Shown here one piece after another: positions 1-8,578 of a DNA stretch of 64,000 bases. Position numbers and translations under genes: made by a program. The notes under the pieces were generated by a model. The model was given only the letters and a program-made list of their open reading frames with translations. It was not told the origin of the DNA and searched no databases. How positions within the stretch are numbered: position 1 is the first letter of the stretch; each line of letters begins with the position of its first letter. Source of the stretch: Flavisolibacter longurius (GTDB taxonomy: Bacteria; Bacteroidota; Bacteroidia; Chitinophagales; Chitinophagaceae). Location of the stretch: contig JABUMY010000011.1 in assembly GCA_013327885.1 (NCBI GenBank), forward strand, positions 62,001 through 126,000. Reading direction: 5' to 3'.

Positions 1-113
1 TCCCTGTACGGGTGGCGGACTATAACATCACCATTCCTTCGCTGGTGAAAGACAAGATCAGCAACACGGTAAACGTAACGGTGCAGGTGCGGTTAGAGCC
101 GCTTGCCAACTAA
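1..113 (+). CDS. YceI-like protein, C-terminal end (partial)
   Basis: The gene runs in from the left edge; the readable frame starts at base 3 and stops with TAA at 111-113. The 36 visible residues include YNITIPSLVKDKISNTVNV, which resembles the last beta strands of the YceI lipocalin-like fold (an 'I.IPS.V.DKI...V.V' pattern). YceI proteins are periplasmic and are thought to bind isoprenoid-type lipids. The DUF5777 gene begins 19 bases downstream on the same strand, so the two are probably co-transcribed; from memory this pairing is frequent in Bacteroidota. Only the tail is visible, so the family call is moderate. Confidence 0.55.
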   Translation, partial: PVRVADYNITIPSLVKDKISNTVNVTVQVRLEPLAN

Positions 114-132
114 CGGAACTAAACAAACGTAA

Positions 133-1014
133 ATGCGATACAAAGTATTCTACTTTTTGCTCCTGCTGGGTATTTCCGGTAACCTGCCGGCGCAGGACCT
201 GCTTTCGGGTATGGAAGACAGCACACCTAAAAAAGAGGTGGTCACAGCTGCCTTTAAATCAACACGGGTGATCATGACACACAGCATGGAAATGCTCAAG
301 CCAGGCGTGCTGGACTTTCGCATCCTGCACCGGTTTGGCAACATCAACCAGGGTATCAAAGAATTTTTTGGAATGGATGATGCCACCATCCGCCTTGGGT
401 TGGACTATGGCCTTTCCAATAACCTGACCATCGGGCTTGGCCGGGGCAGCTACCGCAAAGAGGTGGACGGCTTTCTTAAGTTCCGGGCGGTGCCGCAAGC
501 CACAGGACCGGGCGGTTCGCCGGTATCGGTTTTACTGGTGGGCGGCGCTATGGTGCAAACGGCACCTTGGTCGGGCCACAAGGACGATGAAAGTGTTACC
601 AACCGTATGGCCTACTACACGCAATTGATCCTGGGAAGAAAGTTCAGCGATGCGTTTACGCTTCAGTTGACTCCCACCTGGGTGCACCGCAACCTGGTGG
701 CCGCTGTGGATAATAACAATACCCTGGCCCTTGGTACCGGTGCAAGGTTTCGGTTGTCACGCCGTGTGTCGCTGAACATAGATCATTATGTTGTGTTCAA
801 TACCGAAAAAAGTTTTGACACCTATTTTCCACTTTCTGTAGGGTTTGATATTGAAACCGGCGGGCATGTTTTCCAGCTTCATTTTACCAACGCCATTGGC
901 ATGAACGAAAGAGCTTTTCTTACCGAAACCACCAATCGCTGGGGCAATGGCGATATCCAGTTTGGCTTCAACATTTCGCGGACATTCCAGCTAAAAAAGA
1001 AACGGTTTGAATGA
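133..1014 (+). CDS. DUF5777 family outer-membrane beta-barrel protein
   Basis: A 293-residue protein with a signal peptide (cleavage near LPAQD, about residue 21). Alternating hydrophobic and polar strands fill the remainder, as in a small outer-membrane barrel. The stretch of about residues 44-65 (THSMEMLKPGVLDFRILHRF) followed by GLDYGLSNNLTIGLGR is typical of DUF5777. No enzymatic function is known for the family. It follows a YceI-like gene closely and is followed by a 640-base spacer, so it is probably the last gene of its operon. The ATG at 133 gives a complete signal peptide. Confidence 0.8.
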   Translation: MRYKVFYFLLLLGISGNLPAQDLLSGMEDSTPKKEVVTAAFKSTRVIMTHSMEMLKPGVLDFRILHRFGNINQGIKEFFGMDDATIRLGLDYGLSNNLTIGLGRGSYRKEVDGFLKFRAVPQATGPGGSPVSVLLVGGAMVQTAPWSGHKDDESVTNRMAYYTQLILGRKFSDAFTLQLTPTWVHRNLVAAVDNNNTLALGTGARFRLSRRVSLNIDHYVVFNTEKSFDTYFPLSVGFDIETGGHVFQLHFTNAIGMNERAFLTETTNRWGNGDIQFGFNISRTFQLKKKRFE

Positions 1015-1389
1015 GTGAGTGATTGGACAGGAGAAATGATGTTGCAGGATGTGTTTATTGTTTTCTGCGCAGCTTCTGGTTGAAGTTGCCAGGAGCACAA
1101 CGGACACAAAGGGGGGCACAAAGGCCGGCAAGAAATGTTTCTGCGATAGCCATGGTTCATTTGTAGTTAACAAGAAATGAACTGGCAAATTAAAATGCGT
1201 CAACAATCCAAATTGCAATCATCACTTTACAGCGCACTTAATTGGGCACTTTAGCGTTGCTATTTACACTGTCGTGTTAAGCAAAGTAAAATTGCTTTTC
1301 CTCATCAACGAATGTTCCCTTACGGCTTTCTCGCGGAAATAAAATATGATTCAATCCTCTAAATAAGTTACGCCTTCAACCAAATGGGT

Positions 1390-1454
1390 TCGGCTAAAGC
1401 CGATACAAGGTAGAGTCTAAATTTTCGATAATTCCCCGCGCTAAAGCAGCGGGG
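1390..1454. repeat. REP-like palindromic element (two hairpins)
   Basis: TCGGC-TAAA-GCCGA at 1390-1403 is followed after 30 bases by CCCCGC-(9 nt)-GCGGGG at 1434-1454, with CAATAG directly after it. The loops share the core CTAAAGC. From memory, paired hairpins of this kind with a TAAAG loop are scattered through Bacteroidota intergenic regions. The layout resembles, but does not equal, the elements at 15512-15594 and 59590-59683. Confidence 0.55.
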
Positions 1455-1620
1455 CAATAGAAGAGGAGAGAGTCTATTGTTCGGCAAATAAAAAATGCCT
1501 TGCCAGAGATGTTGCTTCCAGGCAAGACAGTTGTTTTATCAATAAGGAAAAGAAACTGCGTTGTAGTTTTTTAAGTGCCTTGCTTTTCTATTTTGAATAA
1601 CAGACTTAAGATTGCCGACT

Positions 1621-1648
1621 CACCACTCACCATTCACCGCTCACCATC
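1621..1648. repeat. Heptamer array, consensus CACCRYT
   Basis: Four consecutive 7-base units of the form CACC-N3 (CACCACT, CACCATT and two more) lie directly before the stop codon of the minus-strand gene at 1653. The motif family (TCACCAT/TCACCAC) recurs at 13249-13290 and 50151-50219. Confidence 0.7.
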
Positions 1649-1652
1649 CCCC

Positions 1653-2909
1653 TCAAAACTGCGGAAAGGTCACGCCAAACCTGAGCCCGAAACTACTCAC
1701 TGGCAAGCGGCCGTGCCCCATGCCTTTTAACGGCAAGGCGTAATAAGGTTCAAGACGCAAATTACTCAAGCTCCCCAGCTTTGTGCTGTAGCCAACGGAG
1801 AGTTGCAACGTGGCCAGCCAGTACTGGTCTTTGTCGGTATACTTGTAGTTGTGCGTGGCAATGTTGCCGCTGGAAGGATAGAGATACTCGAGGTTATAAT
1901 CTTCCCCCTGCATGATGTACGACGCAATACCGGCGGTGGCGAAAAAGGCGCCCTTTTTCTTCTTGCTGAACGTATAGCGCATGGCAAGCGGCAATTCTAT
2001 CATCCGGCAATTGCCATCTACGGTCAGAAGCTTAGCATAAGAAGGCGCATAGTAGCTGGACTTGTAATGCTTACCATCGCTGAAATAATGCTTTTGCGAA
2101 GTAAGGGCACCTGCTTCTACGGCCAGGCGGTCGCTGAGGGCATATCCTACCATTACCCCTGCCTGGAAACCAACCTTACTGAACCGCTGGAACTTGACGG
2201 TGCTAATGTCTGGCCCACCTATTAACCCTGCATAAAAGCGTTTTTTAAGAGAACGGTCAGTAGCCTTTTTACGATTATGCGGAACCGATAGGTCCACCTG
2301 CAGGCTGTCATCCAGGAATTGGGTGATGGTCCCTTCCCCTACTTCACCAATGCCGGCGGGTGAAGGATCAACGCCTGCAGTTCCCACGCTTGTTGGCGTT
2401 ATGGCGGTGGCAAGAAGCGGTGGGGTCAGCGCCGTTGTTTCGTCATCAAAAACAGGGCTGTTGCCTGCAGGCGGTTGATGCAGTTCTGTAATGGTTGGCC
2501 GAAAGGGTTGAAACCGCAGCCGCAATCTGTCTCCTTTCAGGTGTTGCACCGGCTCTGCTTCGGAAGCGGATCCTGAAGCTTGCAGAAAGGGCGCCGTCTT
2601 TTCTGCCTTAGTAGAACTTTCTTTCGTCATAGAACGTTTGCTCACCGTCGCCACGCTGCTTTCTGTGTTGGCTTCGGCAGGGGTGTATTGCGTACGGCTG
2701 GTAAGCAGGGCTTTGTTCAGGTGAAGACCGATCAGGAGGAAAGGCAGTATTACCGCTATCCAGCGCAGGCTTCCCCCCGTGGCCGGCTTTTTCTCTTCCG
2801 CGGCAAGCGCCGCCTGCACCTTCTCCCAGTTGGCAGCACCGGTGTTCAGCGGGTAGGCTTCAGCAGCCTTCCGGAACAATTCGTCCATATCGTTATCGGG
2901 ATACTGCAT
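1653..2909 (-). CDS. Putative dual-membrane-spanning anti-sigma factor (Dma-like) with C-terminal barrel
   Basis: This 418-residue protein has an unusual order of parts. Residues 1-46 are a short charged cytoplasmic segment (DELFRKAAEAYP...WEKVQAAL, as in small anti-sigma domains). Residues about 48-64 are a single hydrophobic helix (WIAVILPFLLIGLHL). About 160 residues rich in Ser, Thr, Ala and Pro follow, and residues about 225-418 look like an eight-strand outer-membrane barrel (KKRFYAGLIGG... through FGLRFGVTFPQF). Thus one chain would hold an inner-membrane helix and an outer-membrane barrel. Dual-membrane anti-sigma factors of this design were described in Bacteroides thetaiotaomicron (Dma proteins). 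It overlaps the end of the upstream ECF sigma gene by 17 bases, which supports translation coupling. Alternative reading: a plain PF13568 barrel with an uncleaved signal anchor. Confidence 0.7.
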   Translation of the reverse strand: MQYPDNDMDELFRKAAEAYPLNTGAANWEKVQAALAAEEKKPATGGSLRWIAVILPFLLIGLHLNKALLTSRTQYTPAEANTESSVATVSKRSMTKESSTKAEKTAPFLQASGSASEAEPVQHLKGDRLRLRFQPFRPTITELHQPPAGNSPVFDDETTALTPPLLATAITPTSVGTAGVDPSPAGIGEVGEGTITQFLDDSLQVDLSVPHNRKKATDRSLKKRFYAGLIGGPDISTVKFQRFSKVGFQAGVMVGYALSDRLAVEAGALTSQKHYFSDGKHYKSSYYAPSYAKLLTVDGNCRMIELPLAMRYTFSKKKKGAFFATAGIASYIMQGEDYNLEYLYPSSGNIATHNYKYTDKDQYWLATLQLSVGYSTKLGSLSNLRLEPYYALPLKGMGHGRLPVSSFGLRFGVTFPQF

Positions 2910-3471
2910 GCTTTATTCCTTGTTCGTTTCGACGGATGCTGTTTTGTAGGATGATCCTTGCCTTGGAAAGATTTGATTTGGACGTGCCCACGGATATGCC
3001 CAAAGCCTGCGCAATCTCCTGGTGCGAAAAGCCATCGATGACATACAGATTAAAAACGGCCCGGTAAGCTGGCGAAAGCTTTTTAACATGCAGGATGAGT
3101 TCTTTGTACAGGATCGTTTTGTCAGCAGGCCCCGAGTTGTCGGCAAGCTCCCAGGCAGCGTCTGACAAAGACCCGATCTCCGGCAGGAAACTGTTTTTTC
3201 GAAGGTGGTCAATGGCGGCGTGGATCATAATGGTGCGCATCCAACCCATGAGCAGCATCTGCGTGTTCTCTTTATCGGTCACCACAAATTTGCTCACGCT
3301 GCGAAAGATCTTGACAAATCCATCGTTTACAATATCAACAGCGGTTTCGTAACGGTATACATAACGAAACACCACCTTCAGGCAATACCCGAAATAATGC
3401 TCATAAAAAGCCTTTTGTTGCTTTGGATCGTTTGCAACACAGCCCTGTATCACGATGGAGAGATCTTCCAA
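2893..3471 (-). CDS. ECF-type RNA polymerase sigma factor
   Basis: A 192-residue group 4 sigma-70 protein. Region 2 covers about residues 20-95 (YVYRYETAVDIVNDGFVKIF, WMRTIMIHAAIDHLRK) and region 4 about 125-180 (LSPAYRAVFNLYVIDGFSHQEIAQALGISVGTSKSNLSKAR, a clear helix-turn-helix). It is followed with a 17-base overlap by the membrane-spanning anti-sigma candidate, the usual order for a sigma factor and its regulator. Targets cannot be read from the window, although autoregulation of the pair is likely. Confidence 0.92.
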   Translation of the reverse strand: MEDLSIVIQGCVANDPKQQKAFYEHYFGYCLKVVFRYVYRYETAVDIVNDGFVKIFRSVSKFVVTDKENTQMLLMGWMRTIMIHAAIDHLRKNSFLPEIGSLSDAAWELADNSGPADKTILYKELILHVKKLSPAYRAVFNLYVIDGFSHQEIAQALGISVGTSKSNLSKARIILQNSIRRNEQGIKHAVSR

Positions 3472-3514
3472 TGTTACTGTTGTTAGTAGCCGTTGCAGAA
3501 TTGCCCTGGCATAA

Positions 3515-3542
3515 GTGGTGAGTGATCGGCAGTGAAGTGGCT
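3515..3542. repeat. Short heptamer array upstream of the ECF sigma gene
   Basis: About four degenerate 7-base units of the GTGGTGA / GTGATCG type occur in the leader region of the minus-strand sigma gene. The motif is related to the arrays at 13249-13290 and 50151-50219 but is shorter and more degraded. Confidence 0.45.
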
Positions 3543-3751
3543 TTTCTCACTGGTTACAACTCACGTACAAAAAAGCAGATTCTGTAACGACTGATACCAT
3601 TACATACGCAACTGCCTCGGAAAGGTTGCCTCTCTTCTAAGTTAGCCAATCTTTTTGCCCCGTAAAAATGGTTTGTGACGAACAGCCATGCCGCCGCCGG
3701 CTTTTTTCTAAAGACCGTTTTCGAAAAGCGTAAACCGTTTTGCCTTTGCGT

Positions 3752-5569
3752 TTACGATTTCCGCACCGCCTTAAAATTGCCGTTTGGCTGGATAAAGGTC
3801 AGCTCTTTTACTGCTCCTTTTTCGTCAAGCCCGAACTGAACATAATAGCCTGAAACGGCTTTCAAGGCAAATTTGTTCGCTTCCTGCGGCAGCAGTTCGT
3901 ATTCCGGTTGCCCGGGTACAAACACGTACAGCGTGGTACCGGCTTTGGTGTACACTTTTACCGTAGTGCCACTCAGGGTATAGTCGCCTTCGTATTTTTT
4001 AAGATCAACACTGGCCACGGCAACAGTATTTGGTTGCTTTTTGAAAACGAGCGGCTCCAGGCCGCTTTCAAATGGCGCGGTAAAGCTTTCCACTTCGCCG
4101 GTAAGGTTCAGCCGGAACTGCACGGGCATGGGCAGCTTTCCGTTTACCGTATCAATACCAAATTCCTTGTCTACAGCATAAGGGTCAAATACATTGTAGT
4201 TGTTGTGCTTTAGCCACACTACCTGGTCTTTTGTAAAACGGGTGTACAGCGAGTCGTTGCTGGTAAAAACCTGCAGGCTGCCGTAACCAGGATGTGCATA
4301 GGAGCCTTCAAAATCTTTGTAAGCATGTGTTGGTTTGGAAGCAGCCGTTTTTGCCACAGCCGTTTTTGCCGCTGCTTGCTGTTCTGCCCTTCCTTTGTCG
4401 GCTATTTTTTTCATGTCGCCGCTCCAGTCGTAGGGTTGCAGGTTCAGCAAACGGTCGGAGAGAATGTTTCGTACAATAGAAGGGATGGCAGAGCCATTCT
4501 GGTTGGTGAGCACCACGATGCCAATGCTGTCGGTTGGATAGAACGCAGCGGAAGCGGAAAAGCCGTCGATGTTGCCGCCATGCTCCACGCGGTAATGACC
4601 GCGGTACGACGACATCATCCACCCAAAACCATACGTGGAAAAATGTAGGTCTGGTTTTTCTTTGCTGGGCAATCCCGGCGATACAATCGCCTGCGGTGTG
4701 ATGGCTTCCGAAACATAAGGCAGCGGCAGCACTTCCTTGCCCTGGTACTTGCCACCGTTGATCCAGGCGGTAAGCCAGGCCGCCATTTCAGTTACGCTGC
4801 TGTTGATGCTGCCGGCCGGGCCCATGGCATCAATGGGGTGATAGGGCAGCTTGCGAATGGCACTGTCGCCGCGCAGGCCATAGCCAATCGATGCATCCGT
4901 GCTTTTTTCAAGATCGGCAATTGAGAAGTTCGTCCTTGTCATGCCCAGTGGTTGCAGCAGGGATGTTCTAACGGCATCTTCCCAAGGCTTGCCCATCAGC
5001 TTTTCGGCAATTACGCCTTGCGCCGTGAACATAAAATTGTTGTATTGCCACTTGGCCCGTACACCGGCCGTGGGCTCCTGGTAGCGTACCCGTTGCAACA
5101 TGCTATCGCGGGAAGAAGTGGGAAAAAAATACCAGGAGAAATCGTGGCGGGGCAGGCCGGTCTGGTGGCTCATCATGTGCCGGAGCGTAACGTCGTTATT
5201 CAGCGCATCATTGTAAAAAGACAGGGCGGGCAGATAACTGTGCGCCGGTTTATCGTAATCAACCTTGCCGTCTTTTTGCAAAAGACCGATCAGCGAAGAG
5301 GTAAATGATTTGGTGACCGAGCCAATGGCAAACAGCGTGTTGGTGGTTACGGGCAGCTTTTCTTCCCAGTTGCGGTAGCCAAAACCTTTGCTGTAGACAA
5401 TGCGGTCTTTTTCCACCACGGCTACGGCAAAGCCCGCGGCCTTCCAGTCCTGCCGCACCTTTTCCAGTTGAGCATCCAGGCCGGCAAAGCGGTCGGCCAC
5501 TTTTTTTGTTTTTTGGGCAGAAGCAGAAAACAGGGCAGCTGTAAAAAGTAAAAAGAGCATCTTTCTCAT
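3752..5569 (-). CDS. Secreted serine hydrolase (class C beta-lactamase fold) with two C-terminal DUF3471-like domains
   Basis: Start chosen at 5569 (MRKMLFLLFTAALFSASAQ, a clean signal peptide); the frame stays open for another 106 codons upstream but that stretch looks random. The 605-residue protein has the beta-lactamase/D-Ala-D-Ala peptidase signature: SVTK (Ser84-Lys87), YNN (Tyr176) and HGG (His330). Two small beta domains follow, from about residue 410 (KDFEGSYAHPGYG) and from about 525 (KYEGDYTLSGTTV), both like DUF3471. Related proteins act as esterases, D-aminopeptidases or peptidoglycan-modifying enzymes; substrate cannot be predicted. It is transcribed divergently from the small membrane protein at 5765. 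Two more class C-type hydrolases lie at 13915 and 15722. Confidence 0.88.
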   Translation of the reverse strand: MRKMLFLLFTAALFSASAQKTKKVADRFAGLDAQLEKVRQDWKAAGFAVAVVEKDRIVYSKGFGYRNWEEKLPVTTNTLFAIGSVTKSFTSSLIGLLQKDGKVDYDKPAHSYLPALSFYNDALNNDVTLRHMMSHQTGLPRHDFSWYFFPTSSRDSMLQRVRYQEPTAGVRAKWQYNNFMFTAQGVIAEKLMGKPWEDAVRTSLLQPLGMTRTNFSIADLEKSTDASIGYGLRGDSAIRKLPYHPIDAMGPAGSINSSVTEMAAWLTAWINGGKYQGKEVLPLPYVSEAITPQAIVSPGLPSKEKPDLHFSTYGFGWMMSSYRGHYRVEHGGNIDGFSASAAFYPTDSIGIVVLTNQNGSAIPSIVRNILSDRLLNLQPYDWSGDMKKIADKGRAEQQAAAKTAVAKTAASKPTHAYKDFEGSYAHPGYGSLQVFTSNDSLYTRFTKDQVVWLKHNNYNVFDPYAVDKEFGIDTVNGKLPMPVQFRLNLTGEVESFTAPFESGLEPLVFKKQPNTVAVASVDLKKYEGDYTLSGTTVKVYTKAGTTLYVFVPGQPEYELLPQEANKFALKAVSGYYVQFGLDEKGAVKELTFIQPNGNFKAVRKS

Positions 5570-5764
5570 GGCGATCAGTTTGTGTGGAGGAATTGTTGCG
5601 CTTCTAAAGTTACGGTACTGTTTTGATGCAGCTAAGTGGCCGTTGCAGATTCTGCAAACAGCAGGGAAAGCGGGGCAATATTCAATTAGCAATCGCTGTT
5701 GGCGAAGGATAGTTTTACATACAGGTACACGCAATGTTTCACCCAACATTCTTAAACACACACC

Positions 5765-6202
5765 ATGAAAAAGCGTATGTTTTCGTTGCTGCTGGTTGCC
5801 CTTTCCTTCACTTCCATGGGACAGCAAAAAGAACCCTTCCCCGAGCAACGCGGTACAGACTTTTTGCGCAAAAGCGAGACCCAGCAAAAATGGGCTGGTG
5901 CATTCCTGTTAACAGGCATAAGCTTTTGCTTCGCCAGTGTGATGTTACCGGAAGACCAATCTGAAACCTATCTGTTGGGTACCATAACGAGCCGGAAAAG
6001 CGATGGATTAAAAAACGGGCTCCTGGTCGGCGGTGTCGCACTGATCGGTGCCACGATACCGCTTTTTATTTTTTCCTCACGCAATCTGAAAAAGGCAAGG
6101 GCCATCACTGGTTCCTTGCAAATGGAAAGGGCTGCGGTATCAACAACGGGCAGTCTGGGAAGACAAGATTATCCTGTCATTACCATTCGTATGGCGCTTT
6201 AA
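5765..6202 (+). CDS. Small secreted/membrane protein of unknown function
   Basis: 145 residues with a signal peptide (MKKRMFSLLLVALSFTSMGQ) and two predicted transmembrane helices at about residues 44-62 (AGAFLLTGISFCFASVML) and 86-104 (GLLVGGVALIGATIPLFIF), the second followed by RNLKKARAI. I do not recognise a named family. The next gene, at 6410, has the same plan: signal peptide, Lys-rich segment, helix, acidic loop, Gly-rich helix, then a basic KAK stretch. They may be diverged duplicates. Confidence 0.7.
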   Translation: MKKRMFSLLLVALSFTSMGQQKEPFPEQRGTDFLRKSETQQKWAGAFLLTGISFCFASVMLPEDQSETYLLGTITSRKSDGLKNGLLVGGVALIGATIPLFIFSSRNLKKARAITGSLQMERAAVSTTGSLGRQDYPVITIRMAL

Positions 6203-6409
6203 AAAGGCTTGCTTTTTTTGCACCGAATGCAACGCGGTTGCTTGTAAAAAAAGAATTTTTCAAAAAAGTATCATAAACGCAACCATCACTAATACTGCTT
6301 GAGGTAGAGAGGCTGTTTGTAAAGTTTATTGTCAGGCCGGTTCTTATTAAAACAACTGTACAAAAGCCAACAATGTCGCTATAAAACGTTTACAAAAAAA
6401 CAACAGTAT

Positions 6410-6889
6410 ATGCCTACCAACCAACACCATTCAAGAGCACTTCAAGTCTTTGTCTGCTTTCTGTTTGTGCTTATAACAGTACAACCTTGCGTGGCGCAGG
6501 ATGCAGCACCAGACAGCCTGCTTCAATCGTCGCGGCTGTACCAGAAAGGAAAAAAGAACATTACGTTTGGCGCTACCTTTTTGGGTATTGGCGTTGTAGC
6601 CACCATCGTTGGCCTTGTTATGACAGAAGAAGAACCTTCGGGTTGGGATTTCGGGCCCTCCGATAAAGAAGCTGCCTATTTCTTTGGTGCCGTTTTTGGT
6701 ACCATTGGCCTTTTAAAAATTATACAGGGCGGCGTGCGGATACAAAAGGCAAAGTCGCAGTTTGGCATGGTAACCTACCAGCGGTTGCCGGGCAGTAAAG
6801 CGCAGATGCCGGCGCTCCGGGTGCAGTGGTGTTTTGGCGATGTAGCGGCAACAAAAAAGGTAGGCAACTCCGGTGCGGTGCGGTGGTAA
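6410..6889 (+). CDS. Small secreted/membrane protein of unknown function, similar in layout to its neighbour
   Basis: Start taken at the ATG at 6410, which gives MPTNQHHSRALQVFVCFLFVLITVQPCVAQ as a signal peptide; the frame opens at 6329 but without signal-like sequence before 6410. The 159-residue product has two hydrophobic helices, at about 53-70 (FGATFLGIGVVATIVGLVM) and 92-108 (YFFGAVFGTIGLLKII), separated by an acidic loop (TEEEPSG). It ends RVQWCFGD before a low-information tail. No family recognised. See the paralogue note for the gene at 5765. Confidence 0.7.
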   Translation: MPTNQHHSRALQVFVCFLFVLITVQPCVAQDAAPDSLLQSSRLYQKGKKNITFGATFLGIGVVATIVGLVMTEEEPSGWDFGPSDKEAAYFFGAVFGTIGLLKIIQGGVRIQKAKSQFGMVTYQRLPGSKAQMPALRVQWCFGDVAATKKVGNSGAVRW

Positions 6890-6923
6890 AAAAAGAAGTA
6901 GAAACAACACCTAAACAATCGTT

Positions 6924-7613
6924 ATGGTTGCCTTTCTCATTAGTTACACGTCGTTCTTTCTTTTGCTCTTACTGGCAAAAAAATGCAGCGCCAACCGCAT
7001 TGTTACCGATGATGGCTCATTGGTCACATCGCCTCTTTTGCTTTGGCTGCATCTGGCAGGGATCGTTTTGTTTGGTGTGGTGCCGTTTTATTTTCGGGCG
7101 GGTCTAAAACCGGATTTCTTTACACCCGAAAGCCGGCTACAGGCAGCAACTGTTTTTTCGCTTGTTGTTTTTGGATTTACCTGTTGGCTTGCACCACAAC
7201 TGAGTAGGAAACAAGTCATGTCTTCATCAGGAAATGCAGCGCCAACACTGTTTTATTTATTCACTTATTTTTTCCTGCGCACCTTGTTCATTGCTGCTTA
7301 CGAAATATGGTTCCGTGGTTTCCTGCTGCAAAGCAGCATGCAGGCAATGGATCTTGGTTATGCCATTGGTTTGAATGTAGTTCTTTATACCTTTTTGCAC
7401 ACGGTCAACAACAAACGTGAAATGTTGCTTTGTCTTCCGTTTGGCGCCTTGCTTTGCATTCTTTGCAACTGGCAGGGTACGGTGTGGCCTGCTGTGGTGA
7501 TTCACCTGGCACTCACGCTTGGCTATGAATTTGTGCTTGTTCGCAAATGTCTCACCCAAACACCTTTGTATGAAGATCCTCGTCACCGGCGCATCGGGTT
7601 ATCTCGGTCATAA
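6924..7613 (+). CDS. CPBP-family intramembrane metalloprotease-like protein
   Basis: A 229-residue polytopic membrane protein with about six or seven hydrophobic helices. AYEIWFRGFLLQ (about residues 129-140) matches the first CPBP/Abi motif (E...R), YTFLHTVNN resembles the second (F..H) and AVVIHLALTLGYE the third. CPBP proteins cleave membrane or prenylated peptides, or act in bacteriocin immunity; the target is unknown here. The first motif has Tyr-Glu in place of the usual Glu-Glu, so activity is uncertain. The 3' end overlaps the next gene's start at 7570 by 44 bases. Confidence 0.68.
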   Translation: MVAFLISYTSFFLLLLLAKKCSANRIVTDDGSLVTSPLLLWLHLAGIVLFGVVPFYFRAGLKPDFFTPESRLQAATVFSLVVFGFTCWLAPQLSRKQVMSSSGNAAPTLFYLFTYFFLRTLFIAAYEIWFRGFLLQSSMQAMDLGYAIGLNVVLYTFLHTVNNKREMLLCLPFGALLCILCNWQGTVWPAVVIHLALTLGYEFVLVRKCLTQTPLYEDPRHRRIGLSRS

Positions 7614-8568
7614 GCTGGCACACAGCCTGGCCGCTGCAGGCCATACGGTGCATGCCTTGGTTCGTTCCAATGCAAAAGCCGGTCTGCTGCAGCACCCAAA
7701 CATTCACCTGCACCCTGGTGATGTGCGGCAGAAAGAAACCGTGGTGAAAGCGGCGCAAGGTTGCGAACAGGCCTTTCATACCGCTGCCCATGTGGGTGCC
7801 TGGGCCCGCCGGCCGTTGGATTTTTATGATGTGAATGTAATGGGCACCAAAAACGTGCTGGAAGCTGCGGCCGCAACCGGTGTGCAAAAGCTGGTGGTGA
7901 CCAGCACGGCCGGTGTATTGGGTTCCACTTCAAAAGAACCACTGTATGAAACGCATCACCGCTCCATGCCTTTTGTGATCGACTACGAACAATCGAAAAA
8001 AGAAGCCGAAGACCTGGTGCTGGCCTATGCCGGCAAGTGGACCGAAGCCGTTGTGGTAAGCCCGGCCAAAGTATATGGTCCCGGTAATACTTCGCACTCG
8101 CTGACCACCAATGCGCTGATCCGCACTTTTTTGGAAAAAGGGATTGCCGTGGTGCCGGCACCGGGATCGTACGAGCTTTGCTTTTCCTACAGCGATGATG
8201 TGGTGCAGGGCCACCTGCTGGCCATGGAAAAGGGCCGCAACGGTGAACGCTATATCCTGGGCGGACCCAATGTGAGCTATGCTCATTTTTTTGAAACCAT
8301 CCGGCGTATTGCCGGCACAAGAGGGCACATCCTGCCGGTACCAAAATTTATCGTTAAAGGCTGGGCGGTTTGGCAGGCCCTGTTATTTGCGGTCACGGGA
8401 AAGGACATACGTTTTACGGTGGGCTCGGTTGACCTGCTTTTCAGCAACCATGCTTTTTCCAGCGACAAGGCTATTCGTGAATTGGGGTATACCATTACAC
8501 CCCTGGAAAAAGGCATTCGCGAAACCATTCACTTCTTGAAAAATACAAAGGCTTCTATCGCCTTTTAA
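7570..8568 (+). CDS. NAD(P)-dependent epimerase/reductase (extended SDR family)
   Basis: Start chosen at the ATG at 7570 (MKILVTGASGYLGHKL), because the Rossmann strand of this family normally begins at residue 2-3; a TTG at 7519 would add 17 residues. The 332-residue protein has GASGYLG (7-13) for nucleotide binding, the active-site TST at 111-113 and YEQSK (Tyr139, Lys143). It is closest in layout to dihydroflavonol-4-reductase-like extended SDRs, which reduce or epimerise sugar nucleotides, sterols or flavonoid-type ketones; substrate unknown. It overlaps the CPBP gene by 44 bases and is followed 10 bases later by a fatty-acid hydroxylase-type gene, so a lipid-related substrate is possible. 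Confidence 0.88.
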   Translation: MKILVTGASGYLGHKLAHSLAAAGHTVHALVRSNAKAGLLQHPNIHLHPGDVRQKETVVKAAQGCEQAFHTAAHVGAWARRPLDFYDVNVMGTKNVLEAAAATGVQKLVVTSTAGVLGSTSKEPLYETHHRSMPFVIDYEQSKKEAEDLVLAYAGKWTEAVVVSPAKVYGPGNTSHSLTTNALIRTFLEKGIAVVPAPGSYELCFSYSDDVVQGHLLAMEKGRNGERYILGGPNVSYAHFFETIRRIAGTRGHILPVPKFIVKGWAVWQALLFAVTGKDIRFTVGSVDLLFSNHAFSSDKAIRELGYTITPLEKGIRETIHFLKNTKASIAF

Positions 8569-8578
8569 AACATTTGTT

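Larger units (their letters stand above)
1015..1652. other. 638-base spacer between convergent genes
   Basis: No convincing gene is visible. The short minus-strand frames over 879-1218 have no signal, domain or Bacteroidota-like composition. The stretch is AT-rich and contains two palindromes at 1390-1403 and 1434-1454 (listed separately) and a heptamer array at 1621-1648. It separates the plus-strand DUF5777 gene from the minus-strand sigma/anti-sigma pair, so transcripts from both sides end in it. Confidence 0.6.

Noticed and set aside
879-1218. Minus-strand frames after the DUF5777 gene
   Set aside because: Short, overlapping the convergent gene end, without signal or family resemblance.
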